Positions 36,246 to 44,495 of a DNA stretch of 64,000 nucleotides are shown piece by piece. The DNA comes from Profundibacter sp033851955. GTDB taxonomy: Bacteria; Pseudomonadota; Alphaproteobacteria; Rhodobacterales; Rhodobacteraceae. The position numbers and the translations under genes were made by a program. The stretch lies in contig JAWSVK010000008.1 of assembly GCA_033851955.1 (NCBI GenBank), forward strand, positions 1-64,000, read 5' to 3'. The notes under the pieces are model-generated. The model was not told the origin of the DNA. It saw nothing but the letters and a program-made list of their open reading frames with translations, and did not search any database. The first letter of the stretch is position 1, and each line of letters starts with the position of its first letter.

Positions 36246-36731
36246 ATGACAAAGAATTCAAGAGACGCCGACGTGGCCTTTATTCAGGCATTGGCCGCCG
36301 TGCTGGATGAAAATGATATGACCGAAATTCAGGTCAAACGCATTTATGCCAATAACGACAGCATGAACGTGCGCGTTAGCCGTCAAGTAAACCTGATTGC
36401 CGCAGCTCCTGCCCCTATGGCCGCTGCCGCTGCGCCCGCCGCCGTTGCGACCGCCCCTGTCGATGCGCCTGCTGCATCTGCTGATCCGGCCTCCTTGCCG
36501 GGCGCCGTGACTTCGCCAATGGTTGGCACCGCCTATCTGCAGGCCGACCCAAGTGCCCCCGCATTTGTCAGTGTTGGGGCGCAGGTCTCTGAGGGCGACA
36601 CTATTCTGATCATTGAAGCCATGAAAACGATGAACCACATTCCGGCACCGCAATCGGGCACTGTAAAACGTATTTTGGTTGCCGACGGTGACGCCATTGA
36701 ATTTGGCGCGCCTTTGATGATTATCGAATAG
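36246..36731 (+). CDS. accB: Biotin carboxyl carrier protein of acetyl-CoA carboxylase
   Basis: The 161-residue protein has a small N-terminal domain, an Ala/Pro linker (about residues 55-85) and a biotinyl domain with Lys127 in EAMKTMN as the biotin acceptor. It carries carboxyl groups from AccC to AccAD at the first step of fatty-acid synthesis. The start at 36246 has TGAGGA upstream; the longer frame runs into the promoter. accC follows by 10 bases. Confidence 0.95.
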   Translation: MTKNSRDADVAFIQALAAVLDENDMTEIQVKRIYANNDSMNVRVSRQVNLIAAAPAPMAAAAAPAAVATAPVDAPAASADPASLPGAVTSPMVGTAYLQADPSAPAFVSVGAQVSEGDTILIIEAMKTMNHIPAPQSGTVKRILVADGDAIEFGAPLMIIE

Positions 36732-36741
36732 GGGCCACACC

Positions 36742-38088
36742 ATGTTCGACAAAATCCTGATCGCCAATCGCGGCGAAATTGCTCTTCGTGTTGTGCGGGC
36801 TTGCCGCGAAATGGGCATCAAATCGGTCGCGGTGCATTCCACTGCTGATGCTGACGCGATGCATGTCCGCATGGCAGATGAGGCCATCTGCATTGGCCCC
36901 CCCGCCGGCACAGACAGCTATTTGCGTGTTCCTGCAATCATCGCCGCCTGCGAAGTGACAGGTGCGCAAGCGATCCACCCCGGATACGGATTTTTGTCGG
37001 AAAACGCTGATTTTGTTCAGATCATCGAAGACCACGGCCTGACGTTTATCGGTCCTACGGCTGAACACATCCGCATCATGGGCGATAAAATCACCGCCAA
37101 AGACACCATGGCCAAACTGGGCGTACCTTGCGTTCCGGGTTCTGCCGGTGGCGTGCCTGACGTTGCATCCGCCAAGAAAGTTGGCCTTGAACTAGGCTAT
37201 CCCGTGATCGTCAAGGCGACAGCGGGCGGTGGCGGGCGCGGCATGAAACTGGCCCCAACCGAAGCGGACATGGAAAGCGCGTTCCACACGGCCCGCGCCG
37301 AAGCCTTATCAGGTTTTGGCAACGACGAAGTCTATATCGAGAAATATTTGACCACGCCCAGCCATATCGAAGTCCAAGTGTTTGGCGACGGCAAAGGCAA
37401 TGCTGTACATCTGGGCGAGCGCGATTGCTCGCTCCAGCGTCGCCACCAAAAGGTATTTGAGGAGGCCCCCGGCCCCAACATCACCCCCGAAATGCGTGCC
37501 CAAATCGGCAAAACCTGTGCCGACGCGGTGGCTGGTATCAACTATATTGGTGCGGGCACAATCGAATTTTTATACGAAAACGGCGAGTTCTATTTCATCG
37601 AAATGAACACCCGCCTGCAGGTTGAGCACCCTGTGACCGAGGCCGTGTTTGGTGTCGATTTGGTGCGTGAGCAAATCCGTGTCGCCGCTGGTCTGCCAAT
37701 GTCATTCACGCAGGATGATCTTGAAATAAACGGCCACGCCATTGAGGTGCGCATCAACGCCGAGCGCCTGCCCAATTTCACACCCTGCCCCGGCACGATC
37801 ACCCAGTTCCACGCCCCCGGCGGGCTGGGCGTACGGATGGATTCGGCGCTCTATGACGGATATAAAATCCCGCCCTATTACGACAGCCTGATCGGCAAAT
37901 TGATCGTGCATGGCCGCGATCGACCCGAAGCCTTGGCCCGTCTTAGCCGTGCCTTGGGCGAGCTGATTGTCGATGGTGTTGATACTTCCCTGCCCTTGTT
38001 CCACGCGCTTTTGGCCGAGGACGACATTCTGTCGGGGAACTATAACATCCACTGGCTGGAAAAATGGCTTGAGGAAAATCTGGCCTAA
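36742..38088 (+). CDS. accC: Biotin carboxylase of acetyl-CoA carboxylase
   Basis: A 448-residue enzyme with a biotin-carboxylase N-domain (MFDKILIANRGEIALRVVRACREMGIKSV), an ATP-grasp core with GGGGRGMK and the conserved EMNTRLQVEHPVTE. It uses ATP and bicarbonate to carboxylate the biotin of AccB. It is the second gene of the accBC operon. Its stop overlaps the stop of the convergent methyltransferase gene by 4 bases. Confidence 0.97.
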   Translation: MFDKILIANRGEIALRVVRACREMGIKSVAVHSTADADAMHVRMADEAICIGPPAGTDSYLRVPAIIAACEVTGAQAIHPGYGFLSENADFVQIIEDHGLTFIGPTAEHIRIMGDKITAKDTMAKLGVPCVPGSAGGVPDVASAKKVGLELGYPVIVKATAGGGGRGMKLAPTEADMESAFHTARAEALSGFGNDEVYIEKYLTTPSHIEVQVFGDGKGNAVHLGERDCSLQRRHQKVFEEAPGPNITPEMRAQIGKTCADAVAGINYIGAGTIEFLYENGEFYFIEMNTRLQVEHPVTEAVFGVDLVREQIRVAAGLPMSFTQDDLEINGHAIEVRINAERLPNFTPCPGTITQFHAPGGLGVRMDSALYDGYKIPPYYDSLIGKLIVHGRDRPEALARLSRALGELIVDGVDTSLPLFHALLAEDDILSGNYNIHWLEKWLEENLA

Positions 38089-38819
38089 GTCATCGGAATT
38101 AACGCACAGGTGCCACGACGCTTATCCGATTTTCGGTAATAGTCCCATGTGCCTATGCGGTCCTCTTCCGGAACGCTGTACCAATCCAGCCAAACGCAAT
38201 CATAACCCAAAGCTTCGGCCATCGCTTCAAGCGCTTTAAAGCTGGGATAGCCAACAATCGCAGTCCGTTGCCCCTCGATTTGTGAGGCGGCGTTCAAAAT
38301 GTTGCCGGTGTTTTCGCGTTGCATTTGGATCATCGGCCAACTTTTATCCATGAACTCGCTGTCCACAATTATGACCTTGGGCTTGAGCGCCTGGGCCAAT
38401 GTCAGCAGCCTAAAATGATCCATGATGTGATAGAAAATACCGAAAACGCCGACCACGTCATAGGTCTCGCCATTGGCAACTTCGCTCTCCAGTTCCTTGA
38501 ACAAATCGTTGCAGCGCAATTCAACACGCGAGCGCAATTCGGCATCAGGATAATCTTGGAATGTATCAATCAGTTCTTGCCGTGCCTCAACGCCCACAAC
38601 CTCGCGTGCACCAGCCCCAGCAAAAGCATAAGCCCAACGCCCGTCATGTGAAGCAATATCAAAAACCCGCGCGCCTTGGATTTCCTCTTTGAAGGGTTCA
38701 ATCAAAAACGAATGACGCGCATTCATACGTGGCACCGTATCGGCTTTGTCAGCGTAGAGATCCATATCGGCCAGAAAATCAAAAAAACCCAAAGTACCAC
38801 TTTCTTTATTGTGTTTCAC
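38085..38819 (-). CDS. Class I SAM-dependent methyltransferase
   Basis: A 244-residue protein with a Rossmann SAM-binding motif (RVFDIASHDGRWAYAFAGAGAREVVGVEA), then the acidic strand end and DVVGVFGIFYHIMDHF. Substrate unknown. In several Rhodobacterales genomes I recall accC being followed directly by aat. Here this gene sits between them on the opposite strand, overlapping the accC stop by 4 bases, which suggests later insertion. Confidence 0.82.
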   Translation of the reverse strand: MKHNKESGTLGFFDFLADMDLYADKADTVPRMNARHSFLIEPFKEEIQGARVFDIASHDGRWAYAFAGAGAREVVGVEARQELIDTFQDYPDAELRSRVELRCNDLFKELESEVANGETYDVVGVFGIFYHIMDHFRLLTLAQALKPKVIIVDSEFMDKSWPMIQMQRENTGNILNAASQIEGQRTAIVGYPSFKALEAMAEALGYDCVWLDWYSVPEEDRIGTWDYYRKSDKRRGTCALIPMT

Positions 38820-38923
38820 AGCGACATTAAAACCGAATACAATAGCCTGTAAACGGCAAACAGCATTTGCACGGACAATGCAAAATGAAAGCGCCCACAG
38901 AATGCTCAGAGTATGACATAACC

Positions 38924-39565
38924 ATGGCCAAGCAATTGACCCCAGACATTATGCTACAGGCCTACGCGTCAGGTATTTTTCCGATGGCAGAAACACGAGA
39001 TGACCCCGATCTTTTCTGGGTGGATCCACAGTTTCGCGGTGTATTCGAGCTGGATAGATTCCACATTTCCCGCAGCCTGGCGCGCAAAATCCGTCAAGAA
39101 CCTTTCACTATTCGAACCAATACCGCGTTTATGGACGTGATCGCTGGTTGCGCTGGCCGAGAACAAACTTGGATCAATGCCGAACTTTTGGAGCTGTATG
39201 AGCAGTTGCACGAAATGGGCCATGCGCATTCGCAAGAAGTCTGGGAGGGCGATGTCCTTGTTGGCGGGGTATATGGGTTAACTATTGGCGGTGCGTTTTT
39301 TGGCGAGAGTATGTTTTCGCACCGAACCGATGCTTCAAAAATTGCACTGGTCTATTTGATTGATCGCTTACGCCAAGGTGGGTTCACACTATTTGATACC
39401 CAATTCATCACACCGCATCTGGCTTCGCTGGGTGCGATTGAAATTCCACATGATGCTTATCATCAACTGCTCGAAAACGCGTTATTGCTTAAGGCCGATT
39501 TTTCACACCAAGCCAAGACACCAAGCGCTTATTCGGTTTTGCAGCGTAACACCCAAACGTCATAA
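38924..39565 (+). CDS. aat: Leucyl/phenylalanyl-tRNA--protein transferase
   Basis: The 213-residue enzyme transfers Leu or Phe from tRNA to proteins with N-terminal Arg or Lys, marking them for ClpAP. Family motifs are GIFPMAETRDDPDLFWVDPQFRGVF, GGVYGLTIGGAFFGESMFSH and DTQFITPHLASLGAIEI. The start MAKQLTPD at 38924 gives the usual length. Its last 37 bases overlap the convergent DUF2155 gene. Confidence 0.95.
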   Translation: MAKQLTPDIMLQAYASGIFPMAETRDDPDLFWVDPQFRGVFELDRFHISRSLARKIRQEPFTIRTNTAFMDVIAGCAGREQTWINAELLELYEQLHEMGHAHSQEVWEGDVLVGGVYGLTIGGAFFGESMFSHRTDASKIALVYLIDRLRQGGFTLFDTQFITPHLASLGAIEIPHDAYHQLLENALLLKADFSHQAKTPSAYSVLQRNTQTS

Positions 39566-39885
39566 CGTGCATGGTCCAGCGCATTTAGCGCCGGCGTCGC
39601 TGCGATCATCCAGCCCGAAAATATTGGGGCATCCGCACCCTGATCGTGAATGGTCAACCTTGCAAATGCGTTGCCCGACGGATTACCGGCAGGATAACGA
39701 CATTCTTCCAATGCGATGTCCAGACGGCCATAGCTGTGGCTCTGCCCGGTCACCAGTTCAATGTCTGTCAAACTGCCATCAACTTTGTCCAGCGCACGCA
39801 AAATAGCGCCCTGTCCGCTACTGACATCTTGGGCAAATGCAGAGGCGGTGCCAAACGCCAGAAATAGCGCCAGCCACCACTTCAT
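39529..39885 (-). CDS. DUF2155 exported protein
   Basis: The 118-residue protein has a Sec signal peptide (MKWWLALFLAFGTASAFAQD). The mature part is a compact DUF2155 domain (GAILRALDKVDGSLTDIELVTGQSHSYGRLDIALEECRYP; SGWMIAATPALNALDHARYDVWVLRC). DUF2155 occurs mainly in alphaproteobacteria and has no known function. It is the last gene of the clpX-side operon, overlapping the mlaD stop by ATGA. Confidence 0.88.
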   Translation of the reverse strand: MKWWLALFLAFGTASAFAQDVSSGQGAILRALDKVDGSLTDIELVTGQSHSYGRLDIALEECRYPAGNPSGNAFARLTIHDQGADAPIFSGWMIAATPALNALDHARYDVWVLRCKTE

Positions 39886-40334
39886 TCGTCGCCGCTTCCA
39901 GAAACAAACTTCATCAGCAATGACACAAGGCTGACAGCGCCCTGCGTGTCTAAAATTTCATCGCCAGCCGCAAAGTTCTCAAGTGATCCACCGGGAAAAA
40001 TTTCGATGAAATTTCCACCGAGTAAACCTTCGGATGAAATCACAATCGTGCTATCATCTGGGATCAACACGCCTTCTTTGAGCGAAAGAATCGTATCGGC
40101 GCGGTATGTTTGCGCATTCAGTGACATGCCGCGAACCGTGCCGATTTTCACGCCTGCAAGGCGCACATCGGTGCCGATAGTGACCCCCTCGCCCGAACGA
40201 AAGCTGGCGCTCAGCGCATAATCACTGCTTTTGGTCGGGGCAAAGCCGGTGGCCTGCCCGGCATAGATCAAAAATCCGAGCGCGACCGCCAAAACAACCC
40301 CGCCGACCATTACTTCTGTGCGTGATTCCGACAT
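39882..40334 (-). CDS. mlaD: MlaD, outer-membrane lipid asymmetry substrate-binding protein
   Basis: A 150-residue protein with one N-terminal membrane helix (VMVGGVVLAVALGFLIYAG) and an MCE domain (DVRLAGVKIGTVRGMSL; GGNFIEIFPGG). MlaD forms a ring that carries phospholipids between the membranes with the MlaFEB transporter. The other mla genes are not in this window. It overlaps the DUF2155 gene and follows NDUFA12 by 3 bases, an arrangement I associate with alphaproteobacteria. Confidence 0.9.
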   Translation of the reverse strand: MSESRTEVMVGGVVLAVALGFLIYAGQATGFAPTKSSDYALSASFRSGEGVTIGTDVRLAGVKIGTVRGMSLNAQTYRADTILSLKEGVLIPDDSTIVISSEGLLGGNFIEIFPGGSLENFAAGDEILDTQGAVSLVSLLMKFVSGSGDE

Positions 40335-40337
40335 CAG

Positions 40338-40712
40338 CTATTCAGGCTGCCAAGCATCATAATCGCGGCGCTCTTTCGGGGCGGCTTTGGTCATTGAACC
40401 CGCCGGTGCATAGGCCGCGTTCGAGCCGGTCAAATTAACCTGATGTGGCTTTTCCCAAGACTTGTGGGCCAGTGGCGCGTCTGTCGGCGGTTGATCCCAC
40501 GTGAAATGCAACCATCCATGCCAATCTGGTGGAACCATAGTAGCTTCTGGAATATCGGCATAGCAAACCCAACGACGTTTGCCATTGCGGGTTTCGTAAT
40601 AGACATTGCCGTATTGATCTTCGCCAACCTTAACGCCATTGCGCCACGTAAAAATCCGCGTGCCCAGCGTTTGGCCGTGATACCATGTCAAAAGTCGAAG
40701 GATAGAACGCAT
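40338..40712 (-). CDS. NDUFA12-like complex I accessory protein
   Basis: The 124-residue protein resembles mitochondrial complex I accessory subunit NDUFA12 (B17.2): TWRNGVKVGEDQYGNVYYETRNGKRRWVCY and PPDWHGWLHFTWDQPP. Such homologues are typical of alphaproteobacteria, and act in complex I assembly or function. Start MRSILRLLTW at 40712 has GGAGAG upstream; the longer frame lacks this. Confidence 0.93.
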   Translation of the reverse strand: MRSILRLLTWYHGQTLGTRIFTWRNGVKVGEDQYGNVYYETRNGKRRWVCYADIPEATMVPPDWHGWLHFTWDQPPTDAPLAHKSWEKPHQVNLTGSNAAYAPAGSMTKAAPKERRDYDAWQPE

Positions 40713-40782
40713 GTTGCTCTCCAAAGTGGTCTGATACAGATATGGACCAAGCCAGCGCCAAGGTCCAGTGGCGAGCGCCAAT

Positions 40783-41172
40783 TCAAGCGGTTTTTGGCAG
40801 CCGCGCGGTCACTTCTATCTCGATTTTCATCACAGGATCAATCAACCCAGCCTCAATCATCGTTGCTGCGGGCGGGTTGTCACCGAATGCTTTGCGCAAG
40901 TTTGGCCAACAGGCCTCAAAATCATTGCGATCTGGCAGGGTGTAATTCACCCGCACCACATCAGCAAAATCCGCTCCAACCGATTGAAGCGCCGCTTGAA
41001 TATGGCCCAGCGCCAATTCGCATTGATCCACCACATTTTCGGGGGTCGTCATGGTGGCGTGATCATTGCCCGTTGTGCCCGCCACAAAAATCCAACCATC
41101 AGCTACCACCGCGCGGCAGTAGCCAATTTTTGGCTCATATGCAGATCCAGATGAAATGCGTTTGATCGACAT
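40783..41172 (-). CDS. RidA-family protein
   Basis: A 129-residue YjgF/RidA-fold protein (GYCRAVVADGWIFVAGTTG at the start; QCELALGHIQAALQSVGADFADVVRVNYTL). It lacks a clear match for the Arg105 region of archetypal RidA, which hydrolyses reactive enamines and imines (KIEIEVTARLPKTA here). Located 18 bases downstream of clpX on the same strand. Confidence 0.88.
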   Translation of the reverse strand: MSIKRISSGSAYEPKIGYCRAVVADGWIFVAGTTGNDHATMTTPENVVDQCELALGHIQAALQSVGADFADVVRVNYTLPDRNDFEACWPNLRKAFGDNPPAATMIEAGLIDPVMKIEIEVTARLPKTA

Positions 41173-41190
41173 ATCAGGCCCCGCCTTGCC

Positions 41191-42459
41191 TTAGCTTGCG
41201 CTGGCTTCTTCTTTATTATCGCCTTCAGCGTAGATCATCAGCGGGTTGGCATCAGGCCCAACTGCTTCTTCATTGACCACAACTTCGTCGATATTCTCTA
41301 GGCCCGGCAAGTCGAACATCGTGTCTAGCAGGATGCTCTCCATGATAGAGCGCAAGCCCCGTGCCCCAGTTTTACGCTGGATCGCCCGTTTGGCGATCGC
41401 CACCAGCGCATCGTCGGTAAAGGTCAGCTTGGCCTCTTCCAATTCGAACAGCCGTTGGTATTGCTTAACCAGCGCGTTCTTCGGCTGGGTCAAAATTGTA
41501 ACGAGCGCATCTTCGTCGAGATCCGTCAGCGTCGCGATCACAGGCAGGCGCCCGACAAACTCTGGGATCAGGCCGAATTTCAACAGATCTTCTGGTTCCA
41601 GATCCGTCAGCATTTCGCCGATACCGCGATCTTCGTCAACCTGAACATCCGCGCCAAAGCCAATACCCGAACCTTTGCCACGTTGGGCAATGATTTTCTC
41701 AAGCCCGGAAAATGCACCGCCGCAGATAAACAGAATGTTGGTGGTGTCGACTTGCAGAAATTCCTGCTGCGGATGCTTGCGCCCACCTTGGGGCGGCACT
41801 GAGGCTACGGTGCCTTCCATGATTTTCAACAGAGCCTGCTGCACACCCTCACCCGACACGTCACGGGTGATGGATGGATTGTCAGACTTGCGGGTGATTT
41901 TATCAACTTCATCGATGTAAACGATGCCGCGCTGCGCACGTTCAACGTTATAATCAGAAGCTTGGAGCAGCTTTAGGATAATGTTTTCAACATCTTCGCC
42001 AACATAACCCGCTTCAGTCAAAGTGGTCGCATCCGCCATTGTAAACGGCACATCCAAAATCCGCGCCAGCGTTTGCGCCAGCAGCGTTTTACCACAGCCC
42101 GTGGGGCCGATCAGCATGATATTGGATTTCGACAGCTCAATTTCGCCGGATTTACCGCTATGGTTTAGGCGTTTGTAGTGGTTATGCACCGCCACTGACA
42201 AAACCCGTTTGGCGTGAAACTGGCCGATGACATAATCGTCCAGAACTTCACAAATCTCTTTGGGCGTTGGCACGCCTTCACTCGATTTCAGGCCGGCGGT
42301 TTTGGTTTCCTCGCGGATAATATCCATACACAGCTCGACGCATTCATCACAAATGAACACGGTCGGGCCCGCAATCAGCTTGCGAACCTCATGTTGGCTT
42401 TTGCCGCAAAAAGAACAGTAAAGCGTGTTCTTGCTATCACTGGTTGAATTGTCCGCCAT
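41191..42459 (-). CDS. clpX: ATP-dependent protease ATPase subunit ClpX
   Basis: The 422-residue AAA+ unfoldase has an N-terminal zinc-binding dimer domain (YCSFCGKSQHEVRKLI, CDECVELC), Walker A GPTGCGKT, Walker B IVYIDEVDKI, and the GYVGEDVE pore loop. It unfolds tagged substrates and feeds them into ClpP. clpP lies upstream with an intrinsic terminator between them, so it may have its own promoter. Confidence 0.97.
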   Translation of the reverse strand: MADNSTSDSKNTLYCSFCGKSQHEVRKLIAGPTVFICDECVELCMDIIREETKTAGLKSSEGVPTPKEICEVLDDYVIGQFHAKRVLSVAVHNHYKRLNHSGKSGEIELSKSNIMLIGPTGCGKTLLAQTLARILDVPFTMADATTLTEAGYVGEDVENIILKLLQASDYNVERAQRGIVYIDEVDKITRKSDNPSITRDVSGEGVQQALLKIMEGTVASVPPQGGRKHPQQEFLQVDTTNILFICGGAFSGLEKIIAQRGKGSGIGFGADVQVDEDRGIGEMLTDLEPEDLLKFGLIPEFVGRLPVIATLTDLDEDALVTILTQPKNALVKQYQRLFELEEAKLTFTDDALVAIAKRAIQRKTGARGLRSIMESILLDTMFDLPGLENIDEVVVNEEAVGPDANPLMIYAEGDNKEEASAS

Positions 42460-42525
42460 GGTGCACCTCTAGTGGCTCAAAATCTGTTTCGGTCGTACCC
42501 AGTCGAATTGCCCCGACCGGTTTCG

Positions 42526-42559
42526 TAAAAACTGCCCCCAGCGGCCAGCTTAGGGCAGT
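42526..42559 (-). terminator. Intrinsic terminator between clpP and clpX
   Basis: On the minus strand ACTGCCC (42559-42553) pairs with GGGCAGT (42537-42531), followed by a run of T (from 42530). Upstream AAAAACTG can extend the stem. It begins about 60 bases after the clpP stop and 67 bases before the clpX start. Confidence 0.8.
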
Positions 42560-42617
42560 CAGTTTTTGTCTACAACGCCAAAATGACCCGCGAAGGCGTC
42601 AGCGTTCAAATGTTATA

Positions 42618-43262
42618 TCAGCTGTCGCCATCATCTGTGACAGGGCGGTTTTCAACGATTTCATCCAGATGTCCCCATGCCAGCGCTTCTTCGGCTGTCA
42701 TGAAATTGTCCCGATCCAGCGCTTTTTCAACCGCTTTTAAGGATTGGCCTGTGTGCTTAACATAGATCTTGTGCAGCTGATCTTTAACCTTTTGAGTCTC
42801 GGCCGCATGGATCATGATGTCAGTGGCTTGGCCCCTGTATCCACCGGAAGGTTGGTGCACCATGATACGCGCGTTAGGCAGTGCAAACCGCATGCCCGGC
42901 GCCCCGGCAACAGACAGGACCGAACCCATGCTGGCCGCTTGGCCAATAACCAAGGTCGAAACCTTTGGCTTGATGTATTGCATCGTGTCGTAGATCGACA
43001 GACCCGACGTCACAACCCCACCAGGAGAGTTGATATACATCGAAATTTCTTTTTTAGGATTGTCGGCCTCAAGGTGCAAAAGCTGGGCCACAATCAAACT
43101 GGCCATGCCATCGTGCACTTGTCCGGTCAGAAAAATAATCCGTTCTTTCAGAAGCCGCGAGAAAATATCATAGGCCCGTTCGCCGCGTGCGGTTTGTTCA
43201 ACCACCATCGGAACCAAATCGTTTCTCAAATAGTCAATTGGATCGTTAATAGGATCGTTCAT
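42618..43262 (-). CDS. clpP: ATP-dependent protease proteolytic subunit ClpP
   Basis: A 214-residue serine peptidase with Ser in IGQAASMGSVL, His in VHQPSGGYRGQ and the downstream Asp in KALDRDNFM. It assembles as two heptamer rings and works with ClpX. Start MNDPINDPIDYLRNDLVPMVVEQTARGERAYDIFSR is typical. A 396-base gene-free stretch lies upstream (43263-43658): its promoter region and the duplicated gene tail listed separately. Confidence 0.97.
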   Translation of the reverse strand: MNDPINDPIDYLRNDLVPMVVEQTARGERAYDIFSRLLKERIIFLTGQVHDGMASLIVAQLLHLEADNPKKEISMYINSPGGVVTSGLSIYDTMQYIKPKVSTLVIGQAASMGSVLSVAGAPGMRFALPNARIMVHQPSGGYRGQATDIMIHAAETQKVKDQLHKIYVKHTGQSLKAVEKALDRDNFMTAEEALAWGHLDEIVENRPVTDDGDS

Positions 43263-43469
43263 ATTTACCTGCCTATTGCTGTCGCTCTAACTTGCGCGAG
43301 TTTCCTTCCCCAAGTCTTAGTTGTGCGCTCGGACCCCTGCAAGGGGGGGCAACGCTGTTTTCGCATAAATGGATTGAACGATCCGTTACCAAAACGTCGA
43401 TTTTTGCCGATTCAGGCGAACATTTTCACCTGCTCCACCTAGATTGGCATTTTTCCGCCACTTGGCGAT

Positions 43470-43523
43470 CTAAAACGCGCCATCAAAATCAGCTTTGTCA
43501 ATCGCAACCGCCAAAACTCCGCG
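43470..43523 (-). pseudogene. Remnant duplicate of the ThDP-enzyme gene's 3' end
   Basis: Read on the minus strand this ends ...VAIDKADFDGAF-stop, nearly identical to the last residues (IDKADYDGAF-stop) of the gene ending at 44496. The nucleotides match at 31 of 35 aligned positions, including the stop codon. Homology runs about 17 codons and then the frame breaks at a TGA. The two copies flank mtfA (43659-44468). A GC hairpin (CCGCGCG/CGCGCGG, 43519-43538) abuts the remnant. Confidence 0.75.
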
Positions 43524-43658
43524 CGGTCAATCGCGCGGGGCGGCGGCGGCGGGAGGGAGACATCATTTCATAGGGTTAAAGCCCTTAGAGTTCACTCTGA
43601 AACCCTCTAAATACCAAATACCACTACCAATAATCGCTTGTGATGTGTAACAAACACC

Positions 43659-44468
43659 ATGCCAATTTTATTGATCCTCATCCTTGTCGTCACAGGTGCC
43701 TTTGGTTTGTGGCACCTCTCAAAACGACGGACCCGCGCAAAACTGCTGGCAATGCCGCTATCCTATCATCAACGCGTCATCATCGCCCAGCAAGTCCCCC
43801 TCATTCAAAAGCTTCCCTTTGAGTTGCACAGCAATCTCGAAGGCAAAATCAACCTCTTTTTGCACCAAATCAAATTTATCGGCTGCAACGGGCTAGACGT
43901 GACGCAAGAGATGCGACTTTCGATTGCTGCCCAAGCCTGCCTTCTCGTTGTCAACTCAGACACGTGGTACAAACATCTTCAAACGATCCTCATCTATCCG
44001 AGTGCCTTCAAATCACGGGGAAAAAAACACGATGGTTATGTTGTGACGGAGCGCGAAACGGTGCGCTTGGGTGAAAGTTGGGCGCGAGGGCCCGTTGTTC
44101 TTTCTTGGGAACATAGCGAGCAAGGCGCGCTGAATGACACCGATGGACACAATGTCGTGCTGCATGAATTCGCCCATCAAATTGACGATTTGTCCGGCTA
44201 CACCGACGGTGCCCCTGTTCTCACGCGTGGCCACAGCCTCTTTGAGTGGGAACGTGTGTTCGTCGAAGCCTATGAGCGCCACGTTCAAAACATCCAAAAA
44301 GAGCACAAAACTGTAATCGATGCTTATGGTGCGCAAGGGCAGGAAGAATTCTTTGCGGTGTCGGTTGAGGTCTTCTTTGAAAAACCGGCGGACCTTAAGC
44401 AAGAAGAACCTGATATTTATGTCCAGCTGTCAGAGTTTTTCCAGATGGATCCAGTGAACTGGCATTAA
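43659..44468 (+). CDS. mtfA: MtfA-like zinc peptidase (M90)
   Basis: The 269-residue protein has a single N-terminal helix (ILLILILVVTGAFGLWHL) and the M90 metallopeptidase core, with HEFAHQIDDLSG (zinc His, Glu, His) and downstream EFFAVSVEVFFEKP (Glu ligand). In E. coli, MtfA binds and inactivates the repressor Mlc and cuts peptides. It lies between two copies of an unrelated gene's tail. Confidence 0.92.
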   Translation: MPILLILILVVTGAFGLWHLSKRRTRAKLLAMPLSYHQRVIIAQQVPLIQKLPFELHSNLEGKINLFLHQIKFIGCNGLDVTQEMRLSIAAQACLLVVNSDTWYKHLQTILIYPSAFKSRGKKHDGYVVTERETVRLGESWARGPVVLSWEHSEQGALNDTDGHNVVLHEFAHQIDDLSGYTDGAPVLTRGHSLFEWERVFVEAYERHVQNIQKEHKTVIDAYGAQGQEEFFAVSVEVFFEKPADLKQEEPDIYVQLSEFFQMDPVNWH

Positions 44469-44495
44469 TCTGATCATCCAGCAGCAACACCCGTT

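Noticed and set aside
43292..43573. 93-codon plus-strand frame upstream of mtfA
   Set aside because: Overlaps the clpP leader and the duplicated gene tail; arginine/serine-rich with no start signal.
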